Source: an uncultured Geobacteraceae bacterium (GTDB lineage: Bacteria; Desulfobacterota; Desulfuromonadia; Geobacterales; Pseudopelobacteraceae). Taken from it: a stretch of DNA of 46,267 nt. The DNA lies in assembly GCA_903930585.1 (NCBI GenBank), contig CAIYZD010000123.1:1-46267 (forward strand). Reading direction: 5' to 3'. A program made the position numbers and the translations under genes. The notes under the pieces were generated by a model. That model did no database searches and was not told the origin of the DNA. It was given only the letters and a program-made list of their open reading frames with translations. Shown piece after piece: positions 24,629 through 36,826 of the stretch. Position 1 is the stretch's first letter; every line of letters begins with the position of its first letter.

Positions 24629-25978
24629 ATGTTAGATGCATGGCAACAAGCAACCGAAAATATAGAAAAAGTAATGTCTGAAGCCGATTTTGGCACCTGG
24701 ATAAAGCCGGTTCATTACAGCCATCATGACGGTCGCACCGTTTTTTTGTCTGTTCCGAATTCATTTATAAAAGAGTGGCTGGAAGACCATTACATGAATG
24801 TTTTGACCGGTGCACTCTCCGCTACATCCGGTTATCCGGTTTCCCTCAGCTTTATCATCAGGCCCGATGAAGAACACCAGCCATACATTTCAGAAGATTT
24901 TGTAACTAAAAACGAATCTGAAACTGCCGTCGGCAAAATAGCACCTTTTGAACAGGTATTTACTCCACTAAACCAAAAATATACATTTGACCTGTTTGTA
25001 AGCGGAACCGGCAACCAATTTGCTCATGCCGCTGCAATGGCGGTAGCAAATAATCCTGCTGATACATATAATCCTCTTTTTATCTATGGTGGTGTCGGAC
25101 TGGGGAAAAGTCACCTGTTAAATTCAATAGGTCACACGATTCGCAGTAATTCACCGGAATTAAATGTCTGCTACTGCTCTGCTGAAAAATTTATGTATGA
25201 AATGGTCAATCACCTCCGTCTGAAAAAGATGGATATATTCAGAAATCGTTTCAGAAATGTTGATGTGCTGTTAGTTGATGATATCCAGTTCATCTCAGGT
25301 AAGACCGGAACACAGGAAGAATTTTTTCACACATTCAACGCTCTGCATGACGCTCACAAGCAGATTGTAATTACCTCTGATAAATTTCCGCGAGAAATTT
25401 CCGATCTGGAAGAGCGCCTGAGATCGCGGTTTGAATGGGGTCTCATTGCCGATATCCAACCGCCGGATGTGGAAACAAAAATTGCAATTCTGAAAAAGAA
25501 ATCGGAAGTTACGAGAGTCTATTTTCCTGAAGACGTCTATTATTTTCTTGCTTCAAGCGATACCAGAAACATCCGGGAGCTTGAGGGAATGCTCATACGG
25601 CTCGGAGCCTTCAGCAGTCTCCAAAATATCCCGGTCACCTTGGATATGGCCAAGGAGAATCTTAAAGATATCCTGGGAGACAGGCATAAAGAAGTAACTG
25701 TTGAATTAATCCAGAAATCTGTTGCCGAATACTTCGATTTGAAGGTGGTTGACCTCAAATCGGAAAAACGGTTGAAGAATATCGTTCAGGCTCGACAGAT
25801 AGCTATCTGGTTCTGTCGTGATATGACGAAATCATCTTATCCCGACATCGGACTTAAATTTGGTGGAAAAGATCATTCAACCATTATTCACTCTTTCAAA
25901 AAAATAGACAACGCATTGGCAAATGAACCTAAACTATCTAAAATTATTGATGAAATAAGACGTATCCTCCTCAAGTGA
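24629..25978 (+). CDS. dnaA: Chromosomal replication initiator protein DnaA
   Basis: A 449-residue initiator that binds oriC and melts it. Domain I is MLDAWQQATENIEKVMSEADF with FGTWIKP. The AAA+ domain has Walker A GGVGLGKSH (about residue 150), Walker B LLVDDIQFISGK and the RLRSRFEWGL arginine-finger box. Domain IV ends with DHSTIIHSFKKI, the DnaA signature that reads DNA boxes. The frame is open back to an ATG at 24533, but that would add 32 residues not found in DnaA and lies upstream of the likely promoter -10; the start at 24629 aligns with the usual short N-terminus. Neither start has a strong ribosome binding site. Confidence 0.96.
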   Translation: MLDAWQQATENIEKVMSEADFGTWIKPVHYSHHDGRTVFLSVPNSFIKEWLEDHYMNVLTGALSATSGYPVSLSFIIRPDEEHQPYISEDFVTKNESETAVGKIAPFEQVFTPLNQKYTFDLFVSGTGNQFAHAAAMAVANNPADTYNPLFIYGGVGLGKSHLLNSIGHTIRSNSPELNVCYCSAEKFMYEMVNHLRLKKMDIFRNRFRNVDVLLVDDIQFISGKTGTQEEFFHTFNALHDAHKQIVITSDKFPREISDLEERLRSRFEWGLIADIQPPDVETKIAILKKKSEVTRVYFPEDVYYFLASSDTRNIRELEGMLIRLGAFSSLQNIPVTLDMAKENLKDILGDRHKEVTVELIQKSVAEYFDLKVVDLKSEKRLKNIVQARQIAIWFCRDMTKSSYPDIGLKFGGKDHSTIIHSFKKIDNALANEPKLSKIIDEIRRILLK

Positions 25979-26198
25979 GGAAAACCTGTTGATTCAGTGT
26001 GAATAACTGTTGATACTTTTTACCGGTGTGCAAAAGCATGCAACATGGTGTCCGGTATACACAGCCACTTCATGACAGGTATCCACCATAATCAAACCGG
26101 TTACGGGATTATCCACAGTTTCAACAGGACCAACAACGTACTACAAGGTTTTAAATATATTATAAACATACTATCAGTATTGAAAAGGGGGGATATCT
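25979..26198. other. oriC: Probable oriC (dnaA-dnaN intergenic region)
   Basis: The 220-base gap holds one perfect DnaA box TTATCCACA (26109-26117), near matches TGTGAATAA (25998-26006, one mismatch) and TGTTGATAC (26008-26016), weaker ones such as GTATCCACC (26079-26087), and an AT-rich tract TTTTAAATATATTATAAAC (about 26150-26168) suited for unwinding just downstream of the perfect box. The abrupt change of gene direction at rpmH/dnaA and the parS sites nearby support origin placement. A strong GGGGGG ribosome binding site for dnaN ends the region. The boxes upstream of dnaA may form a second sub-region. Confidence 0.7.
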
Positions 26199-27320
26199 AT
26201 GGAATTCAAAATTGAAAAAGAACATTTCCTGAAGTCGTTGCAAAAAATTCAGGGAATTGTCGAAAAAAGAACTTCAATGCCCATTCTGTCCAATGTTCTT
26301 CTTGAAGCTACCGAAACAGTCCTTCTAGTTACCGCTACAGACTTGGAAGTGGGAATGAAAAGCAGCTATGCGGCGGATGTTGTAAGTCCCGGTAAAATTA
26401 CTGTTTCAGCAAAAAAATTGTACGAAATAGTTAAGGAACTCCCGAATCAACCCATTTCATTTTTAACGAAAGATAACGATTGGGTCGAAATAAAATGCGG
26501 TAAGGTTCAGTTCAACATCGTCGGCCTTTCGCCGGATGAATTTCCGTACTTTCCCGATGTAAAAGAAGAAAACCTCTTTGAAATAGAAACATCCCTGTTG
26601 CGCGGAATGATCGAAAGAACATCTTATGCAATCTGCACTGACGAAACAAAATATAACCTTAACGGAATTTTTACCAAAGTTGAGATACGTCAGGACGGAA
26701 GCAACTGTCTTAAAATGGTTTCAACGGATGGACATCGCCTCTCGATAGCTTCCGGTAATTTTAAGGGAAACACCGGACCTGAACTGTTGAAAGGGGTAAT
26801 ATTACCGAAAAAAGGCGTCTACGAGATGAAGAAGGTCACCGATGAAGAGGGTGGAACTCTGCTGTTCGGTTTTATGGACAACAGCGCCGTCATTAAACGG
26901 GGCGATTCATACATGGTCATGCGTCTGGTCGATGGAGAATTTCCCGATTATAATCGCGTTATCCCAACTGCAAATACGCAGGTAGTAACTGTAAACAAGG
27001 AAGATTTCAGTCATTCGGTGCGTCGTATGGCAATACTTTCCAGTGAAAAGTTCAAGGGCATCATGTTGGAAATTTCATCCGGTGGCATTAAAATTTCTTC
27101 CAGCAATCCGGAATTGGGAGATGCCATGGAAGAACTGGATGTTATCTATACCGGAGAACCTATTTCCGTCAGATTTAACGCTCGCTATCTACTGGATGTA
27201 CTTTCAGTGGCCGAAACCGAGCGAGTCGAAATGAAGTTTAAAGATGAACTTTCTCCTTCAATAATTGTTCCTGAAAATTCCGACAGTTTTTTGGCTGTCA
27301 TTATGCCAATGAGGCTCTAG
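26199..27320 (+). CDS. dnaN: DNA polymerase III beta sliding clamp
   Basis: A 373-residue processivity clamp made of three similar domains, dimerising into a ring around DNA. Seen: the start MEFKIEKEHFLKSLQKIQGIVEKR-type first domain with TSMPILSNVLLEA, SPDEFPYFPD, the second-domain TDGHRLSIASG, the DGEFPDYNRVIP segment, and the C-terminal IMPMRL (the MPxRL clamp ending). An AAGGGGGG ribosome binding site precedes the ATG. Confidence 0.98.
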   Translation: MEFKIEKEHFLKSLQKIQGIVEKRTSMPILSNVLLEATETVLLVTATDLEVGMKSSYAADVVSPGKITVSAKKLYEIVKELPNQPISFLTKDNDWVEIKCGKVQFNIVGLSPDEFPYFPDVKEENLFEIETSLLRGMIERTSYAICTDETKYNLNGIFTKVEIRQDGSNCLKMVSTDGHRLSIASGNFKGNTGPELLKGVILPKKGVYEMKKVTDEEGGTLLFGFMDNSAVIKRGDSYMVMRLVDGEFPDYNRVIPTANTQVVTVNKEDFSHSVRRMAILSSEKFKGIMLEISSGGIKISSSNPELGDAMEELDVIYTGEPISVRFNARYLLDVLSVAETERVEMKFKDELSPSIIVPENSDSFLAVIMPMRL

Positions 27321-27329
27321 CAGCGGCTG

Positions 27330-30837
<3,508 letters not shown>

Positions 30838-30864
30838 ATCCTACAAATTTATACACAATTACTT

Positions 30865-30881
30865 CTCATCGTTTTGATGAG
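30865..30881 (+). repeat. Short hairpin between gyrB and gyrA
   Basis: CTCATC-GTTTT-GATGAG forms a 6-bp stem with a 5-base loop in the 64-base gyrB-gyrA gap. No T-run follows, so it is more likely an mRNA stabiliser or processing site than a terminator. Confidence 0.35.
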
Positions 30882-30901
30882 TACGCAGATACGAGGTACC
30901 A

Positions 30902-33460
30902 ATGCAGATCACGACAGAAATCCCAATTAACAAAATAGCAGTTAATATCGAAGACGAAATGAAACGTTCCTACATGGATTACGCCATGTCGGTTATCATC
31001 GGTCGTGCCCTGCCGGATGTCCGCGACGGTCTCAAGCCGGTGCATCGCCGCTGCCTGTATGCCATGTACGACATGGGCAACGACTACAACAAGCCGTACA
31101 AGAAATCGGCTCGTGTAGTCGGTGATGTTATCGGTAAATACCATCCGCATGGTGATACGGCGGCGTACGATACCATCGTACGTATGGCCCAGGATTTTTC
31201 GTTGCGCTACATGCTGGTGGATGGCCAGGGTAACTTCGGTTCGGTGGACGGTGACCGTCCGGCGGCCATGCGTTATACCGAGATCCGCCTGCGCCACCTC
31301 ACCCATGAGATGTTGGCCGATCTGGACAAAGAAACCGTCAATATGCAACCCAACTATAATGAGGAGATGCTGGAACCAACGGTTCTGCCGTCCAAGTTTC
31401 CCAACCTGCTGATAAACGGTTCAACCGGGATTGCTGTTGGTATGGCGACCAACATACCGCCACATAATCTGGGCGAGATCATCGACGGCATTATCGCGGT
31501 TATCAGGAATCCGGAAATCGGTTTTGAAGAGTTGCTGGAAATGATTCCGGGCCCCGACTTCCCTACTGGCGCTACGATCTATGGTCGCCAGGGTATCAGG
31601 GATGCCTACAGCACCGGTCGCGGCATCATCCAGATCCGTGCCAAGGCTCACGTGGAGGCCTCCAAGCGTTCGGAGCGCCAGGCAATCATCGTCACCGAGC
31701 TTCCCTATCAAGTAAACAAGGCTCGGCTGATCGAAAAAATTGCCGAACTGGTCAAGGAAAAGAAAGTCGAGGGAATTACCGAAATCCGCGACGAATCCGA
31801 CCGTCAGGGTATGCGCATCGTCATCGAAGTCAAACGGGACGAAAATGCCGAGGTACTGCTCAATCAGCTCTACAAGCAGTCGCAATTGCAGGTATCGTTC
31901 GGCATCATCATGCTGGCCATTGTTCATAACCGTCCGCGAGTGCTGACACTGCGCGAAATGATGGATTGTTTCGTCGAGCATCGCTGCGAAGTGGTCACCC
32001 GGCGCACAAACTTTGAACTGAAGAAGGCACTGGCCCGGGCCCATATTCTGGAAGGTCTCAAGATTGCGCTGGACTGGCTTGATGCGGTCATTGAACTGAT
32101 CCGCGAGTCCAAAACGCCACCTGAAGCCAAACAGGGGCTGATTGAAGGAAAGTTTGCCAATCCCGAGTACTTGGCACGGTTGAATCTCCCACGTCCGGCG
32201 GGGTATGAACATGAAGTTCAGTTGTCGGATATTCAGGCACAGGCGATCCTGGAGATGCGTTTGCAGCGCCTGACCGGGCTTGAGCGGGACAAGATCGTTG
32301 CCGAGTATGAAGAGATCATGAAACTGATTGCCCGTCTGCGGGAAATTCTGGCGTCCGACACCGAGATCCTCAAGATAATTGTTGGCGAACTGACCGAGAT
32401 TCGGGACCGGTTTGGCGACAAGCGTCGTTCGGAGATTGCCGACAAGAGTGCCGACATCTCGCGGGAAGATACCATTGAAGACGAAGAAATGGTGGTCACT
32501 ATCTCGCATACCGGCTACATCAAGCGGAGTGCTGTTGACCTGTACCGCTCGCAACGCCGTGGCGGCAAGGGGAAAACCGGCATGAAGACCAAAGAGGAGG
32601 ATTTTGTCGAGCAACTCTTCATAGCCTCAACCAAGGACTACCTGCTCTGCTTCACCGATGCCGGTCGGATGTACTGGCTCAAGGTCTATGAAATTCCGGA
32701 AGGAAGCCGTACCACCAAAGGTAAGGCGGTCGTCAATCTGGTCAATGTCTCTGCCGGTGAAAAGATTACCACGATCCTGCCGGTCAAGGAATTCAGTGAG
32801 AACACGTACCTCTTCATGGCGACCAAATACGGTGTTGTCAAAAAGACACCGCTGGTTGACTACTCCAATGTCCGGAGCGGCGGTATTAACGCTGTTAATC
32901 TCGACGATGGCGACAAGCTGATTTCCGTGGCTCTGACCGATGGCACCAAAGACATATTCCTTGGGTCGCGCGGCGGCAAAGCAATCCGTTTCAATGAGGA
33001 GGACGTTCGCCCGATGGGACGCGTCACCCGCGGAGTTCGTGGTATGAATCTTGCTGCTGATGATTGGGTGATCGGCATGGAGATCGTTGACAATACGGCT
33101 GTTGGATCGACAATTTTCACTGTTTGTGAAAACGGCTACGGCAAACGCACCGATCTGGACGAATATCGTGACCAGTCACGTGGCGGCAAGGGTATTATTA
33201 CGATTAAAACGACCGAGCGTAACGGTTCGGTCGTCAACGTCATGCAGGTCGCGGACGATCACGATCTGATGGTAATCACTGATCAGGGAAAGATACTGCG
33301 GGTTCCGGTCTCCGGCTTCTCGGTTATCGGTCGAAATACCCAGGGTGTCACCTTGATGAATACCGAGGAAAACGAGAAAGTTGTAGCTGTTGCCCGTCTC
33401 GCTGAAAAGGATGAAGATGAAGGTGAAGGTGAAGAAGGGATTGAAGAAACGGAAAGCTAG
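30902..33460 (+). CDS. gyrA: DNA gyrase subunit A
   Basis: An 852-residue cleavage-rejoining subunit. The catalytic Tyr is at about residue 125 in [10 protein letters not shown]. The helix near residues 80-90 reads [12 protein letters not shown], with Thr at the position of E. coli Ser83 and Asp at Asp87. The C-terminal beta-pinwheel contains the GyrA box QRRGGKG, which marks gyrase as opposed to topoisomerase IV. The acidic tail [15 protein letters not shown] is typical. AGGT precedes the ATG. Confidence 0.98.
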   Translation: MQITTEIPINKIAVNIEDEMKRSYMDYAMSVIIGRALPDVRDGLKPVHRRCLYAMYDMGNDYNKPYKKSARVVGDVIGKYHPHGDTAAYDTIVRMAQDFSLRYMLVDGQGNFGSVDGDRPAAMRYTEIRLRHLTHEMLADLDKETVNMQPNYNEEMLEPTVLPSKFPNLLINGSTGIAVGMATNIPPHNLGEIIDGIIAVIRNPEIGFEELLEMIPGPDFPTGATIYGRQGIRDAYSTGRGIIQIRAKAHVEASKRSERQAIIVTELPYQVNKARLIEKIAELVKEKKVEGITEIRDESDRQGMRIVIEVKRDENAEVLLNQLYKQSQLQVSFGIIMLAIVHNRPRVLTLREMMDCFVEHRCEVVTRRTNFELKKALARAHILEGLKIALDWLDAVIELIRESKTPPEAKQGLIEGKFANPEYLARLNLPRPAGYEHEVQLSDIQAQAILEMRLQRLTGLERDKIVAEYEEIMKLIARLREILASDTEILKIIVGELTEIRDRFGDKRRSEIADKSADISREDTIEDEEMVVTISHTGYIKRSAVDLYRSQRRGGKGKTGMKTKEEDFVEQLFIASTKDYLLCFTDAGRMYWLKVYEIPEGSRTTKGKAVVNLVNVSAGEKITTILPVKEFSENTYLFMATKYGVVKKTPLVDYSNVRSGGINAVNLDDGDKLISVALTDGTKDIFLGSRGGKAIRFNEEDVRPMGRVTRGVRGMNLAADDWVIGMEIVDNTAVGSTIFTVCENGYGKRTDLDEYRDQSRGGKGIITIKTTERNGSVVNVMQVADDHDLMVITDQGKILRVPVSGFSVIGRNTQGVTLMNTEENEKVVAVARLAEKDEDEGEGEEGIEETES

Positions 33461-35050
33461 ATGACTCTGCCCATCAACATAGATAAAACTTTGCGGGAAC
33501 GGCGCCGTATTAATCGGCTGCTGGACTTTCTCAAGCGGGACGACCTGACGGGCGAACAGATGGAACGTATCGGCTGGCGGCTGCAGAAGTCCGGAAAGCG
33601 GGCCCTTTCTCCGTTGGTGCGTAAGCTCTGGTGCGAACAGAACGGCACCGCGTTATATCGCTATACCTGCATGCTGGATTTTTTCGATGCCTCGGCGTGG
33701 ATGGATCAATTGATTCAGATTACATTGCAGCGCAAGGATCTGGAAGAGGATGGCAAGCTGGCGTTGCTGGATGTGTTGCACGATAGCGGCATCGATGTCA
33801 CAGCTCCCCCTTTTGCTGCCATGACCGGATACGGATCACCAACGCTGGAGGGGTTTGTCGATGACTGCCTTGGCGATGGTGAGCGCGGCCTGGTTCGGTT
33901 TATTGACAGCTTTCTTGATGTCGCAGACGAATTCCGCGAGCGTATGATGCATCGTCTTGCCGATAATGCATCCGCAGAAGCAGTTGCGCTCCTCGACATT
34001 CTGCTCTCCTTCGAGAAGGAAGAGATCGTGCGGGAAACGATTCGAACCCTGGGACGTACAAGAAGCGGGTATGCTCTTGATGTACTGCGGCGTGCCGAAA
34101 CACGGTTCGAGGGAGACACGTTGGCCATGATCAGGCGCAGTATACTGCGGCTCTCATTCATCGGAATTCATGATTCCCTGGAACTGCCGTACTCATTTCA
34201 GCAGCCACTCCCGTTTCACGAAGTGTACGCCGGCCCGGTTGATTTCTATGGATCTCGTACACTCTGGTTCTCCTGGCGAATCGATGATCAGACGTTTGCC
34301 GCCATGTTAATCCTGACAGGCGAGACCGATGGCGTTCTTAACGCCATCAGTTATCGTATGAAGGACGCAAAGGAGTATGGCCATATTTTGAAGGATGTGG
34401 CCGGCGGTGAGATGCTGACGCCTGTTGATGTGGAATATGCGCTGGCATCACTTCGCGCTGCACTTTATCGCAGCCGCGAGGGAGGCTTTTACCTTCCTCC
34501 CGACTTCTACGTAGATATGCGCTTCTTTCGTCCTGATTCTCTGAAACCGGAAGCATATATTCCCCGATTCAGGCTTAAGCATCTGGAAGATATCGTTGAA
34601 AAGATTCCGGGCTATGTTGCAACCAGCAACGATCTGCTGGATGAGTCGGGGCTTGAGGGGTGGGTTTTAACGGAGTCGGCGCTATATGACGCTGCTGATC
34701 GCTTCAATGTTCTGGAAGCGGCAAGCGGGCTCGGTTCAATATCGACCGAGGCTCTTGAAAAAGAGATTTCACGCTGTTGTGACGAGTTGATTATACCGCG
34801 GCGTGCCGACATCATAAAACGGCTTCTGCTTATCGCCGATTATCTGCAGCAGATAGAAGGCAATGAAAGTGCGGTACAAAAGACACTTGCTACGGTCCTA
34901 AGTCTCGTTGGAGGTTTTTTGCCCGATTGTCGTCACCCTTTTATCCGGCGTCTCCTGATCGACAGCGTGGATGCTGCCCGGCAAACGCTGGCAGAGGGGT
35001 ATGATCCGCGTCTGGAGGAAGGGAACGATGACGATGACTATGACGACTGA
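33461..35050 (+). CDS. Conserved protein of unknown function with HEAT-like helical repeats
   Basis: A 529-residue cytosolic protein without signal or membrane segments, starting one base after the gyrA stop codon. Residues ~40-240 form helical pairs reminiscent of HEAT/armadillo repeats (for example AEAVALLDILLSFEKEEIVRE followed by TIRTLGRTRSGYALDVLRRA). Residues ~250-400 are an alpha/beta region (TLWFSWRIDDQTFAAMLILTG, GGFYLPPDFYVDMRFF), then a helical end and an acidic tail (EEGNDDDDYDD). In my recollection a gene of this kind occupies the gyrA-gpsA interval in Geobacter. Tight packing against gyrA suggests co-expression. I do not recognise an enzymatic motif and assign no function. Confidence 0.85.
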   Translation: MTLPINIDKTLRERRRINRLLDFLKRDDLTGEQMERIGWRLQKSGKRALSPLVRKLWCEQNGTALYRYTCMLDFFDASAWMDQLIQITLQRKDLEEDGKLALLDVLHDSGIDVTAPPFAAMTGYGSPTLEGFVDDCLGDGERGLVRFIDSFLDVADEFRERMMHRLADNASAEAVALLDILLSFEKEEIVRETIRTLGRTRSGYALDVLRRAETRFEGDTLAMIRRSILRLSFIGIHDSLELPYSFQQPLPFHEVYAGPVDFYGSRTLWFSWRIDDQTFAAMLILTGETDGVLNAISYRMKDAKEYGHILKDVAGGEMLTPVDVEYALASLRAALYRSREGGFYLPPDFYVDMRFFRPDSLKPEAYIPRFRLKHLEDIVEKIPGYVATSNDLLDESGLEGWVLTESALYDAADRFNVLEAASGLGSISTEALEKEISRCCDELIIPRRADIIKRLLLIADYLQQIEGNESAVQKTLATVLSLVGGFLPDCRHPFIRRLLIDSVDAARQTLAEGYDPRLEEGNDDDDYDD

Positions 35051-36065
35051 CGGAACGGTTGCTATTGAGCGGATTGCCGTTATCGGCGGCGGCAGCTGGG
35101 GAACTGCTTTAGCGGGGAGACTGGCTGCCAACGGTAATGATACGATATTGTGGGCCTATGAGCAGGAACTGGTTGCGGAGATCAACTCCAGCCATACCAA
35201 TTCTCTCTATCTTCCCGGCATCAACCTTCACCCGACTCTGGCTTGCACGGGAAATCTGGAAGAAGCGGTAACCGGGCGCAGCATCGTATTGCTCGTGACA
35301 CCGGTGCAGGTTATGCGGGGGGTGTTTAAACAGCTTGCTCCGAGTATCTCGCCGCATGCGATTATTGCCAATGCGTCCAAGGGAATCGAGCTCGAAACGC
35401 TACATACGGTTTCCCAAATATGTGGCGAATTGCTCGGAAGCGCTGCGCTTGTCCGCTATGTAGCGCTTTCCGGGCCAACATTTGCCCGCGAAGTCGCCCA
35501 GGAACTTCCCTCGTTGATTGTAGCTGCCTCTCGGAGCGAGAGCAGCGCTTGCCGCGTTCAAGCGGCATTCAGTTGCCCCTGTCTGCGGGTTTACACCAAC
35601 AGCGATGTTACCGGAGTCGAACTGGGAGGCGCCGTCAAGAATGTTATCGCCATAGCGGCCGGTATTAGTGACGGCCTCGGGTTCGGATATAATGCCCGGG
35701 CTGCCCTTATTACGAGAGGGCTGGCCGAAATGAATCGTCTGGGGAATGCCATGGGAGCACAAAGTGCAACTTTTGCGGGTTTGGCCGGCATGGGTGATCT
35801 GGTGTTGACCTGTACCGGTGATCTCTCCCGTAACCGTACGGTGGGCTTCAAACTTGGCCAGGGGATTAAGCTGCCGGACATTCTGGCCGAGATGCGCATG
35901 GTTGCCGAAGGGGTGAAGAGTGCCGAATCGGTCTACCTTCTTGCTTGTCGTCTCGGTGTCGAGATGCCGATTGTTGAAAAAACATATCAGATTCTGCACG
36001 AAGACAAGCCTGCGAGGCAGGCAGTAATTGAACTGATGGCTCGAAATCTGCGGTCAGAGGGGTAA
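35028..36065 (+). CDS. gpsA: NAD(P)-dependent glycerol-3-phosphate dehydrogenase
   Basis: A 345-residue enzyme reducing dihydroxyacetone phosphate to sn-glycerol-3-phosphate for phospholipid synthesis. Seen: the Rossmann motif IAVIGGGSWGTALAGRLA, ASKGIE, LSGPTFAREVAQELP, the catalytic-Lys region GGAVKNVIAIAAGISDGLG, and GLAGMGDLVLTCTGDLSRNR. The ATG at 35028 has GGAAGGG just upstream; ATGs at 35034 and 35040 (MTMTMT) are alternatives, and the frame to 34971 is rejected. It overlaps the previous gene by 23 bases. Confidence 0.97.
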   Translation: MTMTMTTDGTVAIERIAVIGGGSWGTALAGRLAANGNDTILWAYEQELVAEINSSHTNSLYLPGINLHPTLACTGNLEEAVTGRSIVLLVTPVQVMRGVFKQLAPSISPHAIIANASKGIELETLHTVSQICGELLGSAALVRYVALSGPTFAREVAQELPSLIVAASRSESSACRVQAAFSCPCLRVYTNSDVTGVELGGAVKNVIAIAAGISDGLGFGYNARAALITRGLAEMNRLGNAMGAQSATFAGLAGMGDLVLTCTGDLSRNRTVGFKLGQGIKLPDILAEMRMVAEGVKSAESVYLLACRLGVEMPIVEKTYQILHEDKPARQAVIELMARNLRSEG

Positions 36066-36104
36066 GGAACCGCTCATTGATACGGTTTATTGACAGGTAC
36101 GCAT

Positions 36105-36143
36105 GTACGGAGGCATATTTCAATTCGAGATACGCCTCCGTAC
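36105..36143 (+). terminator. Hairpin after gpsA, likely terminator
   Basis: GTACGGAGGC (36105-36114) pairs with GCCTCCGTAC (36134-36143); after one mismatch TAT/ATA extends the stem. A TGGTTTAAATA sequence follows rather than a clean T-run. It separates the gyrase/gpsA unit from the flagellar operon. Confidence 0.5.
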
Positions 36144-36186
36144 TGGTTTAAATAGTTGCAAAAACGGAAGATTCGTTTAACATAGT

Positions 36187-36218
36187 ACAATGAATATTTA
36201 ATTCATTGAATTCATTGT
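36187..36218 (+). promoter_or_regulatory. Competing inverted repeats before fliL
   Basis: ACAATGAAT (36187-36195) is complementary both to ATTCATTG (36201-36208) and to ATTCATTGT (36210-36218), so two mutually exclusive hairpins, or a three-part protein-binding site, can form. They lie 19 bases before the fliL start, just before its GGAGG ribosome binding site. A regulatory role is inference. Confidence 0.4.
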
Positions 36219-36236
36219 CCATTCGCGGAGGATTAC

Positions 36237-36818
36237 ATGGCCAAAGATGAGCAGGATACCGCTGAAGCAGAAGGTGAAGGCGGCGGTAAGAAAAAGATGT
36301 TTATCATTATAGGCGCTGCGGTAGCGGTTGCGCTTATTCTGGGTGTTGTTGCATTCATGATGATGGGCAAGGGTGACAAAAAGACCAAAAAAGAGGGCGA
36401 TGCCGCGCACGCCGAAGGTGCGGCTGCACCGGCCGCCGGTGAGCATGGGGCAGCGGCTCCTGCGGCTGCTGGCGGTCATGGCGCCGCACCTGCAGCCGGC
36501 GCCGCCGCGGGTCCATCAGCCAACATTTACCCCCTTGATCCGTTCATCGTTAATATCTATGATGGTCAGGAGCTGCGCTATCTCAAGGTAAAAGTTGAGC
36601 TGGAGATGGTGGGTGCGACCGTAAAACCTGAGATCGATGGTAGACTGGCGCCGATACGCGATTCAATCCTGATATTGCTCAGTGCGAAAACGCTTCAGGA
36701 TATTCAGGATGTTCAGGGCAAAAATACGCTCAAGGATGAAATTCTGGGGGCAATTAACAAGAACATCCCCCCCGGCAAGATTGCCAAGGTGTATTTCACC
36801 GATTTCGTGGTTCAATAG
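36237..36818 (+). CDS. fliL: Flagellar basal body-associated protein FliL
   Basis: A 193-residue inner-membrane protein that rings the stator units of the flagellar motor. A charged cytoplasmic start is followed by one transmembrane helix (MFIIIGAAVAVALILGVVAFMM, about 21-42). Next comes an Ala/Gly/His-rich low-complexity linker of about 45 residues, longer than in E. coli FliL. The periplasmic FliL domain is NIYPLDPFIVNIYDGQELRYLKVKVELE with the ending KVYFTDFVVQ. CGGAGGA precedes the ATG. It opens the fliL-M-N-O-P-Q-R-flhB operon. Confidence 0.95.
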   Translation: MAKDEQDTAEAEGEGGGKKKMFIIIGAAVAVALILGVVAFMMMGKGDKKTKKEGDAAHAEGAAAPAAGEHGAAAPAAAGGHGAAPAAGAAAGPSANIYPLDPFIVNIYDGQELRYLKVKVELEMVGATVKPEIDGRLAPIRDSILILLSAKTLQDIQDVQGKNTLKDEILGAINKNIPPGKIAKVYFTDFVVQ

Positions 36819-36826
36819 GTACTGCT

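Noticed and set aside
31421-32614. A 397-codon minus-strand open frame
   Set aside because: It is the shadow of gyrA, whose coding content is unmistakable; no family resemblance in the antisense frame.
36144-36160. Sigma-54-like promoter before fliL (TGG ... TTGCA)
   Set aside because: The GG and GC elements are 11 bases apart instead of the required 10, so it is probably inactive.
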